Source: Chondrus crispus (taxonomy: Eukaryota; Rhodophyta; Florideophyceae; Gigartinales; Gigartinaceae). Taken from it: DNA of 64,000 nt. Positions 10,017 through 20,888 of this stretch are shown here, one piece after another. The stretch lies in assembly GCF_000350225.1 (NCBI RefSeq), contig NW_005179373.1:1-64000 (forward strand), in the 5' to 3' direction. Position 1 is the first letter of the stretch, and every line of letters starts with the position of its first letter. Both the position numbers and the translations under genes were made by a program. The notes below the pieces were generated by a model. The model had not been told where the DNA came from, made no database searches, and saw only the letters and a program-made list of their open reading frames with translations.

Positions 10017-12200
10017 GGACCTAGGGTATTCAGTGAGGCGATCGACTCACACTCTGCAACCGGTCATATACGGTAGAAGCAGATGCAGATTTATCTCAGT
10101 GATCTTGAGATTCTTCTTCTTCTTTCTGTGAGGGGCTAGGGCTAATATCTTGAGATTATGCATGGGTAGCAACAAATGCATGTACACCACGACAAATGTT
10201 TAGGGAAGTTCTCGGGGGATTGGGCACGCGCGCAGACAGTCGGGAGAACGTTGGGTTCTTTGGGGCCGCAAAGAACAAGAAAGTAAGGCTGTCCTGATTG
10301 CTCACTCGAGATCTATATTGACGTAACTGTTAGGAAGAACCATTCTTCACAGCAGCTAATTTCCATATTTTCTGCTGTGTGCCTTAAGCTGTCCTTATGG
10401 AGTCCCTTCATTGGTCACCCACCCCAGTTGTGTTGTGAAATCCAGGGGGGGAAGATACAAAAGTATTCTTCCAGTGTGTGTGACAATATCCAAAGGATGG
10501 TCGTCTCGCGCAGAAGCGCACGGGGTCTCGCGTACGAACGCGGTAGCAAATTCTTGCCAAAGAATATCGTGAATACTCACAGTTGGTGATTTATTACGTG
10601 CCCTTTCTTTTTCTTTTCCTCGCTCTACAAAGCGGTAGGGTACATACATTTGTCAGTAATGAGAACGCCGCATCTCTAAGAGTTGCGCTCGCTGTCTGCA
10701 TTATTTTCTGTCAGCTCTCTGAAATGCTGTCTGCTTCTTCCACATTATCAGCAACGAGCTTCTACACGTGTTATCTGTGTCAACGTATCCCATCTCGCAC
10801 ACGTGTGTCCGTTGTGAGTACACACGAGTGTTGACGACTGACAAGCACATGTGTTTCTCTACAGTTGTTCTGGATACGGGAAAACGAAGCGGTGTCCGGA
10901 GTATGTCACGGACGGGGTAGCGACTCCCTCAACAGAATGCGATCGTACCCACTGACCCCATGGACGTTGAACAGCCGGGCATCTACCCGCTCATCTGGAC
11001 CAAAGTCTCTGGCCCCCTCCTACTTCAAGCCGCTCGGTTCTGCGTTTTTTAACGTCACTGGGGCGCTCTTTTATGATGATGCTACACTGCAGTATAGCAC
11101 ACGGAGAAATGGCGAGGTATGTAGCAATGAATTGTATTCGTCAATGAATGGAAATCAGAAATAGAGCTCACAAAGGCCCAATGCTTTGGTACAGACAGCA
11201 GCGCATGGAAAAGAATTTGGTTGCACCCTGGTATTACTGAATGGGTATTTTTTTATTTTGGCTGCTGCACTTGCAAGGAACAGTAGCAATGGCTCTTTTC
11301 GTGAACAAACCAGACGCAAAGTTATTATTGCTGCATCAGCTGTTCCGTTACGTGTATTGTAGTGATGCGGATGCAGAGGATGGCTGTACATGATACCGAA
11401 CTGCGCAGTATTCGTGCATCTCAGCATTTTATCTAATTTGAGTGCGACAGCAGCAATGGCCAGCGTCGCGCTCTAATGTTATGTCCTCAACCTTTACGCC
11501 CTTTGACATCAAGAATTCGTAGACTAGAAAATATTACTCTGATGTCATTTGTTGCTCTCATGGCCCGAATGGCGAGCTTTTCGAAATTAAAGAGAGTGTT
11601 ACCTCCTTCTCGACTGGCGATACGTCTGCCTCCCAACTGCGACCATTCTAGACGGATCAATGTCATAGAAGCCTCGTGTAAGCACCAGACATTGAATATT
11701 CACATGCAAGACCGTTCCACTTCGTATCACAGATGTATACCTTTAATCTAATCGTTGGTTGCTGCTTTCCAAAGTTGCGATATGCCTGTGATCAAGCCCT
11801 CCGTAAAGCAAAATGTACATTTTTCAAATAGCTTTCTCCATGTTCATGTGATACTGCTCTCGTATTCTCGAGATCTGTCGTCCCTTCATATTTATTCGAG
11901 TACAAAACATACCTTGCATACCCTCTATGCGTCGATGATTACGACACATAACCACTTGCGAACCATAAACAAGAAGGCCAGATGTGCTTCTCCGGGGCGA
12001 AGAGCTGTGCATGTTCCGGACCTTTTCATACGGCACGATTATGCCTGTCAATTGTGCACTCTAATCATCTTTAGAGGAACAGGCACGTCTGAAATTTACT
12101 ACAGGACTACCATAAAAACCAGTTGCGACCCAAGTCTAGATAGAGAAGCAGTGTGGTAATGTAAGCAATACATTTTTTCAGAGGTTTGCCGAAACGGCAC
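10017..12200. other. Intergenic, nothing recognised
   Basis: Mixed-composition spacer between the two vWA copies. All frames are under 135 codons without recognisable motifs. No tRNA-like cloverleaf or terminal repeats noticed. Confidence 0.45.
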
Positions 12201-12215
12201 TAGCTAGTGACGCAA

Positions 12216-12957
12216 CTACGGCTCCACTGAACAAATGCTTCCCACAATATCAGGAAGAATGTGCAATATACGAGCCCATTCGGTCACCCTGAAAACCGAT
12301 GCGCGACCCCCCGTTATATCGTTGAAGAGTGTCGTGTGAGAGAAGCCGACTCCAACCGCGTAGACATCGTTTGTAGGACTTCGGTTGCAAAAACGCTCGG
12401 CGAGGGCAGCCGGGTTCAACGGGCCACGGAGAAGCCTATAACTGCTACGTCCGTCACCGAGGATGACTATCTTGGCTGGGCTCCTGCCTGTGGCCAACCG
12501 TTGCGAGCAATAAGCCACAGCACCGGCAATAACTGACCTTCGCGAGCGTAAGTACCTCACGTTCTCAAGGTCAAGCACGAACTCTTCAGATTTGGCATTT
12601 CTCCTTCCAATGTTCGCGACAACCTTGTCGCCACTTCCATACTGGACACCCATGAAACGGGCTCGCCTATCCAGACTAACTATGAAAGTTAAAAATGGTC
12701 AAGAAATCCAGTTGGGTCTCAAAATCTCTGCGCCCCATTTGCCTACTTCCATCAAAGGCAAAGCAAACCCTCGTATCGCAACCATCAGCACGCACTACCC
12801 TGATGGCGCGGGCAATGTATGCACTTCCATTGGGTCCCTCGGTCATATTACCGACGAGCGCTCGAAGATCTCTCAGGCGTTCTTCATCGATCTGGATTTC
12901 GGCGCCACTGACAAGGAGCAAAGTCAAGAAAAGGAGGAGCAATTCAACAGCTTTCAT
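12216..12957 (-). pseudogene. Secreted vWA-domain protein, copy 2, one frameshift
   Basis: The ATG at 12957 gives a signal peptide (MKAVELLLLFLTLLLVSGAE), then a vWA core. The metal-site segment CFAFDGSRQMGRRDF is at residues 65-79, and after a one-base frame change near 12680-12690 come RRARFMGVQYGSG, AKIVILGDGRSS, NDVYAVGVGFS and a C-terminal DIVGSICSVEP. The lesion sits in an ATTTTTAA run, so a homopolymer indel, real or a sequencing error, is likely. Correcting one base would give a single protein of about 245 residues. The metal-site motif deviates from DxSxS. Predicted extracellular. Less decayed than the copy at 9145-9870. Confidence 0.75.
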
Positions 12958-13281
12958 CGTCTCAGTTTGTCGAGCGGGCTCTCGTTCGCCCCTGACAGTG
13001 TTCTTAAGTAGTGCTGGTGTTCGGGCGGCAATGCAGCCGGAGATAAGATGTGGAGTGGTAAATGTATTCCAGCATATGTGGACTTATGCAAGAATCACTC
13101 GGGCACGTAGTCGTCTGAGAAGACATACTGTATTTGATGAGATGAGAGCTCACGCGTCTCAATCTGTCGCTTGAAGGCAAGTCAAGATTTTCCCTCGATT
13201 GTGTGGAGAGCCTATCGTACAGAGTTATAGAAGTATTTAAATATGATTTCAAGCATGAAAAGCAATTACGACAAGGCAAAT
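12958..13281. other. Intergenic upstream of vWA gene, host flank of copia element
   Basis: No gene or clear promoter motif. The last five bases (13282-13286, ACGGG) are the copia target duplication. Confidence 0.5.
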
Positions 13282-13286
13282 ACGGG

Positions 13287-13491
13287 TGTGGTGCAAGATC
13301 GATGCCGTCCGTTTACTGATGCCTATCGTGTCTCTACCTTATAAGGGAATGGGAGGGATCAGTGAGACGGCGGTGAATAAAGATGATCTAATTGCGCTGT
13401 CATGCGTGTGCTACGTGTGCACGTATGGCTCTCATGACTGCGGCGGCATGCTGGTGCGGCGTCGACACTTGTTTTTATGGCTCTCATGACA
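13287..13491 (-). repeat. 3' LTR of copia element, with 52-bp extra segment
   Basis: Identical in outline to the other LTR (17196-17348), but 205 rather than 153 bp. The difference is an insertion near the inner end that repeats ATGGCTCTCATGAC. The pol stop codon (TGA, 13484-13486) lies inside this LTR. Confidence 0.9.
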
Positions 13492-16277
13492 CTCCCCCTG
13501 TCGACGGCGCAGCTGTCTTGGCGTCAGCAGTCTGCTGGCTTGTGAGTTGCAGCTTGGGTAGGAGGCGCGTGTATGCTTGGCGCCGGAGGGGTTTTGTGAG
13601 GATGTCCGCCAGTTGCTCGTCGGTGGGGACATGGGCGAGGGTGATTGTTCCCTTTTGTGACTGGTGCGTCAGATAGTAGTGACGCAAATCTATGAATTTT
13701 CGCCGCTTTGTCGGTCCAGTACTGTTCGCGACGTGGATTGCTGACTGGTTGTCAATCCTCAGGGGTGTCGGCTTGGTCGACAGCATGTGGATGTCTTTGA
13801 GCATGCGTCGGATCCATGTTGTTTGTTGAGCGGCTGCTGTTGCCGCTATGTACTCAGCCCCACAGGTGGACAGAGCAGTGATGTTTTGCTTGAGGAACCC
13901 CCAACAGATCGGCGTTCCGTTGTAGGTGTCTAGGGTCCCTGAGATGGACTTTCTGTCCATTATGTCCGCTGCAAAGTCCGCGTCTGCATACGAGACGAGG
14001 AGGTCCTGATTCGACTCTTTGCTGGTGGACGTGCCAGCTCGGAAGGTGAGTCCTGTCGTGGGGGTACGTTTTAGGTACCTGATCAGTCGCATTAACGCGC
14101 TCCAATGCCTCTGTGTAGGCTTGTTGGCCGCGGCACCGATTCGGTTAGTCAGGAAATATATATGTCAGGCCGGGTGGAGTCGGCGACATATCGGAGGTCC
14201 CCAATTAGTTGCTGGTATTTTTTGAGGGTTTCCATTTGAATCTCATCGGTATCCGTTGGCTTTTGAAGCAGTACTCCGTCGCAGTACGGAGTTTCCTTTC
14301 CATTGCACTGTGCCATGTCTGCTTGTTCAACTATGTAGTTGATTGCATTGGGCTGGGAGACATGGATGTCTCCATTTGTGCTTCTCTGTACAGTCCATCC
14401 TAGGAATGTTTTGTGCTCTCCTAGACGCTTGATGTTGTACGCTTTGGCCAGTGCTTTCGCGAACTCCTCCTTGAGCTCTGCTTTTGACGCGACTACAGTA
14501 AAATCATCCATGCTTACTGCGGCCATGATGAGGTCCTTTCCATTTTTTTGACCAAAGGCAGAGGTCAGCTTCGCTTTGCTGGAACTTGCTTTTGCGTAGT
14601 ATGGAGAATACTGCTGTCAGGTAGGTATGTCCTGCAGAGGGCGTCCCATGGATGTTCATGTTCAACTTGCCTCCTTGGCATGGGTGCTTGTATGTGCCGT
14701 TGAAACGGGGTGGTTCTTTCACGTACACTTTTTCGCTGCCGTTGTGTGCGAATTTCTCATGTAAATATGCTGACTTAATATCAATGTGCTCTATGTGCAT
14801 GCGGTGTGTTGTTGCTATGCCGAACAGTGTCCTTACAGTTGTTTTATCCGCCATGTAAGTTGTCGTTTTGGTAGGGTCAAAGTGCTTGTGTGGCACCATC
14901 TTGTTTCTGCGTGCTGAGCAGCGCGCTTTTCTCGATGGTATTTCTCCTGCGCTGTTCCTCTTGTATCGGTATCCCATTTTAGAGGTATGAGTTTTCCTTT
15001 TTTGGGGAGGTTGGCATCTGGTGTCCACTGTACGACGTTCATTGTGTCTAGATTTTCCAATTCCTCGTTGTGTGCCTTTCCCACTCTGCTGCGTCGGGAT
15101 ATTTTTTGGCTTGGGTTGTGCTAGCCGGGGCTGGTGTTGTGCGTGTCACACGTGTGGGTGTGCGGTGTGGTGTAAACGCCTTCCTCGCGTGTGTGCATGA
15201 CGCTGCGGGGTCAGTGGCTCTGTGGTAGGGTTGGAAGTTGACACAGCGCACTCTTCGAGGCTTGTTGGTTTTTGTTTCGAGTACCATGATGTGGTGCTCA
15301 TCTATCGCATGGAAGTATCTCGCGGGGGTGGCCCTTGGGGCGAGTTTGGATATTTGTTTCCTGTTAGCCAGTTCGGGGATTGTCCCTAGTTGCCCGAATA
15401 GGAGAAATTGGGGGACTCTGGGAGTGGTGTTGGTCCACGTTGTGTATGGCAGGGAGTTGGTGGAGTGGTGTAGTATGTTATTATACTTGAACGCTGCGTC
15501 TCTGACGGCGTCTTCCCAGTGAGTTTTGGGTAGACCACTGTGGTGCAGCGCTGCTCTTGCAGAATTCATCAGGGTTCCGTTGATCCTTTCTGCTATGCCC
15601 TTCTGTTGGGGTGTGTGCGGCACTGTAGTGCTGTGCATTACATTTTGTGAGCGATACATTCTGTTCGCATATTCGGATATATATTCTTTAGCGTTGTCCC
15701 TGTGTAACAGCTTAGGCTTGCATCCATTCCTTTGTTTGAGTGCTGTAATTATTTTGTCCAATCGGTGCGGTGTCTCAGCTCGTGATTCCAAGAAGTCGAC
15801 AATGAGGTATCTTGATTTCGTGTCAATTATCGTGAGTATGTACTTGTTTCCTTGGCGTGAGGGCGGGTTGAACGGTCCGCATATGTCACTGCTGAACGCT
15901 GCTCCTACTGGGTACCTGTGTGTGCTTGGGTAGTGCGGGGCCGGTTGTTGTTTCGCGGCTGCGCAGCTCGAGCAGGTGATGCGTGCGGGTCCTTGTCTTA
16001 ACGTGGGTGGGCGGTTGGGCAAAAGGCCGAGCTTTGCCATTTTTTGAAGCGTGGCGGGGCGTATGTGATTGTAGATCACATGGTAGTGGTGAGAGTCCTT
16101 TTCGCTTGCGGGGTGTGCCGGGGTGTGTGGCTGCGGTGCGGGGTTCTGCATGACATGCAGGCCTTTTTTCACTTTCGGCGCCACGTGTCCGATTGTTGGT
16201 GTGCGGTGGGGTTTAGGTTTGGCCGCCGTCTTTCTATTTTTGTTTTCGGGGATTTCTTGTTGACCGTGATGGGGCAC
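13484..16277 (-). pseudogene. pol: Copia pol: integrase, reverse transcriptase, RNase H (frameshifted)
   Basis: The integrase (about 16277-15048) shows a zinc-binding C-x2-C (CSSC) and the DDE triad in SSDICGPF, LLHRDNAKEY and KGIAERINGT, plus a GKx-like tail. After frame changes near 15060 and 14830-15028, the reverse transcriptase shows DIKSAYLHEKF and, near 14500, SMDDFTVV (catalytic DD kept). RNase H (14092-13484) has YADADFA, STCGAEY and RIDNQSAI, and the C-terminal ADILTKPL. At least four lesions separate the pieces. Enzyme roles are those of Ty1/copia: copying element RNA to DNA and integrating it. The catalytic residues survive, so decay is recent to moderate. Confidence 0.88.
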
Positions 16278-17195
16278 TGCCCGGATTGCCAGTCCGTTTT
16301 GCCATGCTTTGTCTTTTCAACTTTGGCAATTGCAGGTAGTACATGCCTTTGGTGAACTGTGCTTGGACAACCGTCTGCGGTGCGCTCGTGCTCGAGTCGA
16401 GGATGAGCGCTTGGGTGGGCGTGAACCTGACTTCTCCCCATCGCGCGGCAATGTCGTGTACGGGGAGAAAGTTGGAGCGCAGTGCGGGGTTGGCAATGGC
16501 AGGGATCCGGATCTGCCTATTCGTACCGGTCGGGATGTGGATCATCCCCTTCAGGTTCGTCCTCATCGAGGGTCTGGTATACTGCAGTGTAGTCGTACTC
16601 GTCTTCTACTGTAGCGACTTATCCGGTTGTGTAGTGGCGCTGCGGGTGGGTGCGGCGCGTCCGTGTACGCTTATGGTCAATGGTGGTGGTCCATTGCCTT
16701 CTTCCGGGCTTTGGGGCCGTCATGCCGTGTTGTGGCAGAGGCGTGTAGTTGGGCGGGTCGGTGCGCCAACGTGCGTTCCGTGGTTGGTACGGACGCTTCT
16801 TTTTTTCCTTAGTTGGTCCCTTCGCTGGGTAGAGCGAGGGTTAGCTTGTCCTGCCTTTTTGTCTCGATCGTGGGAGTTGTGGCCTCCATTTCTTGCGGAT
16901 TAGGCTTAGCTTGGCCGGGAAATTAAGGATGGCTCTGCGGGGGTGTCCGGAGCTCTTGGCAGCCTCGCTGCTCCGTGGTACATATGGCGCCATCGTGAGC
17001 CTCTTGCCAGCCCCCCTCTCCTGGCCCATGTCCATTTCTCTTTCTACCAGGTGCCTCAACGCGAGTATGCGGACTGATATGTAGTGGAGCGACGTGGCTG
17101 GTGGTGCCGTGGTGTCGTCTTCCAGATCTCGTCCAAGGCGATCTTCGAGATGCCTGGGATCGTCTTGCAGTGGGGCGTTGTTCTGGTCCAAAACC
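16234..17195 (-). pseudogene. Copia gag/protease region, truncated
   Basis: Only about 0.95 kb separates the 5' LTR from the integrase. A frame near 17191-16841 is acidic and starts without ATG. The frame at 16566-16234 resembles the segment that follows the protease in copia polyproteins (RSNFLPVHDIA, LILDS). I see no CCHC knuckle and no protease DTG/DSG motif, so part of gag and the protease appears deleted. Confidence 0.6.
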
Positions 17196-17348
17196 TGTGG
17201 TGCAAGATCGATGCCGTCCGTTTACTGATGCCTATCGTGTCTCTACCTTATAAGGGAATGGGAGGGATCAGTTAGACGGCGGTGAATAAAGATGATCTAA
17301 TTGCGCTGTCATCCGTGTGCTACGTGTCTACGTATGGCTCTCATGACA
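17196..17348 (-). repeat. 5' LTR of copia element
   Basis: 153 bp, TG..CA ends, nearly identical to the matching parts of 13287-13491. The internal sequence beginning at 17195 on the minus strand reads GGTTTTGGACCAGAAC, with a TGGACC patch that may be the primer-binding site. Confidence 0.92.
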
Positions 17349-17353
17349 ACGGG

Positions 17354-17769
17354 CAAGCTTTCTTGAAGCAGACTAAGAATTTCAATTCACTCACTACTAC
17401 CGTAATGAATGCGAATATAGACCCAAGTGTGGTATTTCACAGAAATACGCAGGTGAGGTAGGAAAAATAAAGAGAATTTTATGTTCGTCAACCCTTCGAC
17501 CGGATTGATATCTCGCAATGATGGGGGCTCGTGTGATCGAGCCACTCCACCTGCAGGATGTCGAACACTATTCTGTCTGTCTCTCCTTCTTCCTCTCTCG
17601 CTATCCGAGAGAGGGCCTTGCTTATAGAGGCAGAGAAAAAAAACAGGCAAGGGCATCTACCTTACAGTAGTGCACTCGGTAGCACAGCTGGCTCTTGCAA
17701 TACCGTTATTATTTCTTGTAGTTACAGGATTCACTTCTTGTTTGGTCACTATGCTTATGCTCCTCCACT
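17354..17769. other. Intergenic, nothing recognised
   Basis: Host flank of the copia insertion. Short frames only. Confidence 0.45.
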
Positions 17770-18035
17770 ATGTCTACGTGTATGCCCGAGCTGTTAGAAT
17801 TTTGATTGTAGTACGATTTCGTGCCCATAAATGATACTAACCCCGTTTCGGGACAGTGCGGCGGGATCAAGCAGACAGGTACCGTGGTTATTCGCTTTCT
17901 GGTACAGTACCTCGAAAAAAGAGCCGAGATGACTTGCAGAAATATCCTCCTGTGTTAGACTGGGTTAGTATCATTTATGGGCACGAAATCGTACTACAAT
18001 CAAAATTCTAACAGCTCGGGCATACACGTAGACAT
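17770..18035. repeat. Perfect inverted repeat, 74-bp arms, at assembly gap
   Basis: 17770-17843 and 17962-18035 are exact reverse complements, separated by 118 bp. The right arm ends at the first N of the gap, so it may be longer. It could be a foldback element or MITE, or a mis-assembled hairpin; the data cannot separate these. Confidence 0.85.
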
Positions 18036-18057
18036 NNNNNNNNNNNNNNNNNNNNNN
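18036..18057. other. Assembly gap (22 N)
   Basis: Run of N. Confidence 1.
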
Positions 18058-18142
18058 GCACAAAGGAAACTTTCTCGATTCCAGTTCTCATTACTGAGCG
18101 TTGCTTCTTCCGGTGTTACGCTCAGTTAATCAAAAAAGAGAT

Positions 18143-18813
18143 CTACATACATCTCACTTGGCCCGCGCTGACGTCCACTGTGCTTTCCGAACCAAAACAT
18201 CGGTGAATGATGCTGTGGTGTCGTGGTATAAGCAAGTTGCTGGTGCTCGGGTTATCTAACCTTCGGACGAGAATGTGTTTTACATAGAGAGGATAATTCA
18301 CATAATAACGTTGTCCGTAAAATAACGCGTTGCTTTTCCATTTGCCCACAAACTCGCTGCACGTATAAGTAAACCCGAGTTTGAAAAATCCCACCACGAG
18401 TTTTGCGGACTGACTTCCAGTAAGGTACCTGCCCGCAACAAACGGAAGTCTGGTACATCGTTGTGCCGCCCGACGGATCACGTGCACCTGCGCGAAATCT
18501 CGCTGAAGCCAATATTGTAGCCCTCCACAAGGATAGAAAGGTTCTCAGTCGGAAGGGCAATGTGTTTCGTCTTCTTGACAGGCTGAGGGGGACCGTTTAG
18601 AGAGGACCGCTTTTTAGAAGCTTCTACTTGGTCTCTCTTTCGCGGTTGCTTCGGCGGCATCTGTGGCAGATCCTGTCGCGCTTTGATCCATTTATGGACT
18701 CTGCGCAGTTGAAGCGATAAGGGCGTCCATGACGCATATCGATACGACCCGTGCAGTCTGAGACTCGTTTGTGCTGGTGAAAAGAACGGAAGACCCACTT
18801 CTTTCTCCTTCAC
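18143..18813 (-). pseudogene. Unrecognised broken gene
   Basis: Two overlapping minus-strand frames read like one protein with a frame change near 18480. The first part (18813-18478) is basic and contains MPPKQPRKRDQ. The second (to 18143) has a balanced composition with RLPFVAGRYLTGS and YYVNYPLYVKHIL. No family recognised. Its 3' end lies 85 bp from the gap. Confidence 0.35.
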
Positions 18814-19181
18814 GACCGGTCAATCTGGCATTGCTGTGATTAGGCGGATGTGAAACTCGTGCAAAACTCACATGCCCCGAGTTTTCGGTATGCTTTGAGT
18901 TTTGCCAAAACGCGTTGTGGGAAAATTTGTGTTCAGAAAATCCGAGCTAACTCGCCGCCAAGACACGCGTTTTCGTGACTTCGCGGACAACGTTAATGTA
19001 TTCCACTTTCATTAAGCTTTACTGGAATACGGGTCTATGTACGGTACTCTGCACGGCAGAATCACTTCGACCAGTTGCAAAACGAGGCCTGAGACCGGGC
19101 AGGGGTACAGTAATGCAGTGCTTCAAAATCAGGGGAGGCGTACCGTAGATGCAGGCAAATATGTACATCGAGTTGCTGATA
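18814..19181. other. Intergenic, nothing recognised
   Basis: Contains weakly repeated GAGTTTTGCC/GAGTTTTCGG motifs at 18875-18910 only. Confidence 0.4.
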
Positions 19182-19364
19182 TACAGTACAGAGGGGGGGA
19201 CCCGCAATAGTGCCGCTTTCATTATTGCCACCCTCGAATTAGTGCCGCCAAAACCGGCAGACACAGGTTCTGCCACGTGTCATGCACGACGTCGTCATCG
19301 GCCACTCCTCATGTGCCTCAGCTCAATTGGTGGCGTGATGGCACCTCACTCAAAGACCCTAGCA

Positions 19365-19883
19365 TGACTCCTGAAAAGATCGCCAAAGCGAAGCGTACGC
19401 GCCTTACGATTGCACAGAAAATCGAGGTTGGGCATCTGCTGCAGGTCGGGAATGCGAATACCACAGTTATGCGTAAGTTCAAAATTTCAGAGCGAACCAT
19501 CCGAAACATCAAACGATCTCTTCCTTCACTCCAACAAATTGTGACCAACACCGCTACAACGCTCGGAACAAAGACTTTGCACTCTGCGATGTGGAGGAAT
19601 GGATTGAGATCGAGACTAATGAGCTTGTGGCAGAAGCTTCTATTACTGATGCTTGCGATTCAATACATTATGGTGGAGAGCTACAGAAGCAGTCTGCCAG
19701 TGATGCTATGATGGATGATTGTGTGGCAGAAGGCGAGTGTGAAATTACGGAGAGGCGGGCTGTACCGAGTGCTGTAGTGTTAGCAAGGTTGTTTGGGTCT
19801 TTGGAGAGTCTGGGTGTGGAGTGCGATGTGAGCAATGCCTTATCGCACTTGAGGTCCGCAAAACGAGCTTTTCTAGAAGCTAG
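19365..19883 (+). pseudogene. pogo/Tigger transposase remnant: DNA-binding N-terminus joined to C-terminus
   Basis: The first frame carries a CENP-B_N/Psq-like helix-turn-helix (TRLTIAQKIEVGHLLQVG ... MRKFKISERTIRNI). Near 19580-19590 it switches to the typical C-terminal tail of such transposases (ELVAEASITDACDS ... SALSHLRSAKRAFLEA is seen in parts). The DDE domain between them is deleted, so this is a non-autonomous derivative. The tail resumes at 20394-20442 and again at 37005-37037, giving a Gln-rich end with QTLITEFWPGS, like the QTTLxxFF ends of related proteins. Confidence 0.75.
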
Positions 19884-20389
19884 TGTCTATCGGACCATTG
19901 TCCTCATGTGAGGACATTTGTCCTCATATGAGGACAGTATTCGACCTATTTTATTCTTGACTTCCGCTTCCCCAACATGAAAGAAAATGATACCTCCGCC
20001 ACCGTACTTGACTTCTGACTTGGGACCAGAAAGAACTTTGTGAGAATTGCATGTTCTCGGTGGTCGTTTTTAGATTGTCTGGAAAAGAAGCATTTTTTAA
20101 GACCACCCTAAAACCGCATGTAAAATAACTTCGAAACCAAATATGCCAGTACAAAAAGGCAACTTGGTACTCATTCTGCATTATATTGTTCAGCTTTTCG
20201 CGCAGTCAAAGCTGCTATCCTGGTGTTCTGCAAGATGCTATTGCCGAAAACAGGCACGTTAAAGAAATAGTACTTAAGGTAGCTTTTTGAATGTTCAATT
20301 TAATGTATATATTTTTGCAAAAAAAAGAGCTGTCCTCATATGAGGACATCGCCGTCCTCATATGAGGACAAGGGCCGGTCGGATAGACA
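19884..20389. mobile_element. MITE, 506 bp, inserted in the Tigger copy
   Basis: TIRs start TGTCTATCGGACC (left) and TGTCTATCCGACC (right, inverted). Each is followed by two copies of the palindrome TGTCCTCATATGAGGACA or a near variant. It is flanked by CTAG on both sides (19880-19883 and 20390-20393); the duplication could be CTAG or only the inner TA. No coding capacity. Its interior (about 19960-20330) resembles 57765-58075. Confidence 0.8.
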
Positions 20390-20441
20390 CTAGACATGAG
20401 AGACAGGGTCAAAGGCAACAACAGCAGACTCTAATAACAGA

Positions 20442-20489
20442 GGGAGGGTCTTAACTTGCCCGAGTTTGCTTTGCTTGCCCGAGTTTGCC
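20442..20489 (+). repeat. Left TIR of the 16.6-kb element
   Basis: Contains CTTGCCCGAGTTTGC twice (second copy shifted by TTTG), mirrored by the right TIR with a short CCGGG difference. Confidence 0.9.
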
Positions 20490-20526
20490 GGTCATTTATT
20501 AATTTTTTAATGTAAGTACACGCCTT

Positions 20527-20585
20527 CCCCTTACGTTAGTAGTGGACAGGTGTCCTTTCCCTTACGTTAGTAGTGGACAGGTGTC
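20527..20585. repeat. Direct repeat, two copies of about 29 bp
   Basis: CCTTACGTTAGTAGTGGACA with the following GGTGTCC occurs twice in immediate succession, subterminal to the left TIR. It may be a transposase-binding array. Confidence 0.85.
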
Positions 20586-20888
20586 CCAGAGAGACGGTGC
20601 TGAGTTACAGAGGTATACAGCGTTATAAATTGCCAGAACACAACGGGGAGGACACTGTGGGTTCTACAAATTCGCTCCGAGGACGCATCGACAGGGACGT
20701 GACATGCTGCAGCGTCAAACAACTTCGCCCCAGGGACGCGTCGACATGGACGCGAGACGCTACAGCGTGGCTCGCTTCCGACCCAGAACGTGGCCATTGC
20801 GGGTGATCCCGGATCACCGGGATAAATAATTGATCTCACCCCTACTTCTCTCCTTACTCCGCGGGATAGCGTATCTATCGCCGGCGCT

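Larger units (their letters stand above)
13287..17348 (-). mobile_element. Ty1/copia LTR retrotransposon, complete length, decayed
   Basis: Two LTRs (13287-13491 and 17196-17348) begin TGTGGTGCAAGATCG and end CTCTCATGACA in plus coordinates, with TG..CA termini. They are flanked by the 5-bp target duplication ACGGG (13282-13286 and 17349-17353). On the minus strand the order is short gag region, integrase, reverse transcriptase, RNase H, which is the copia order. A purine tract (AGGGGGAG, 13492-13499) abuts the 3' LTR. The element is only about 4.06 kb because the gag/protease part is short. Several frame changes make it non-functional. Confidence 0.93.
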
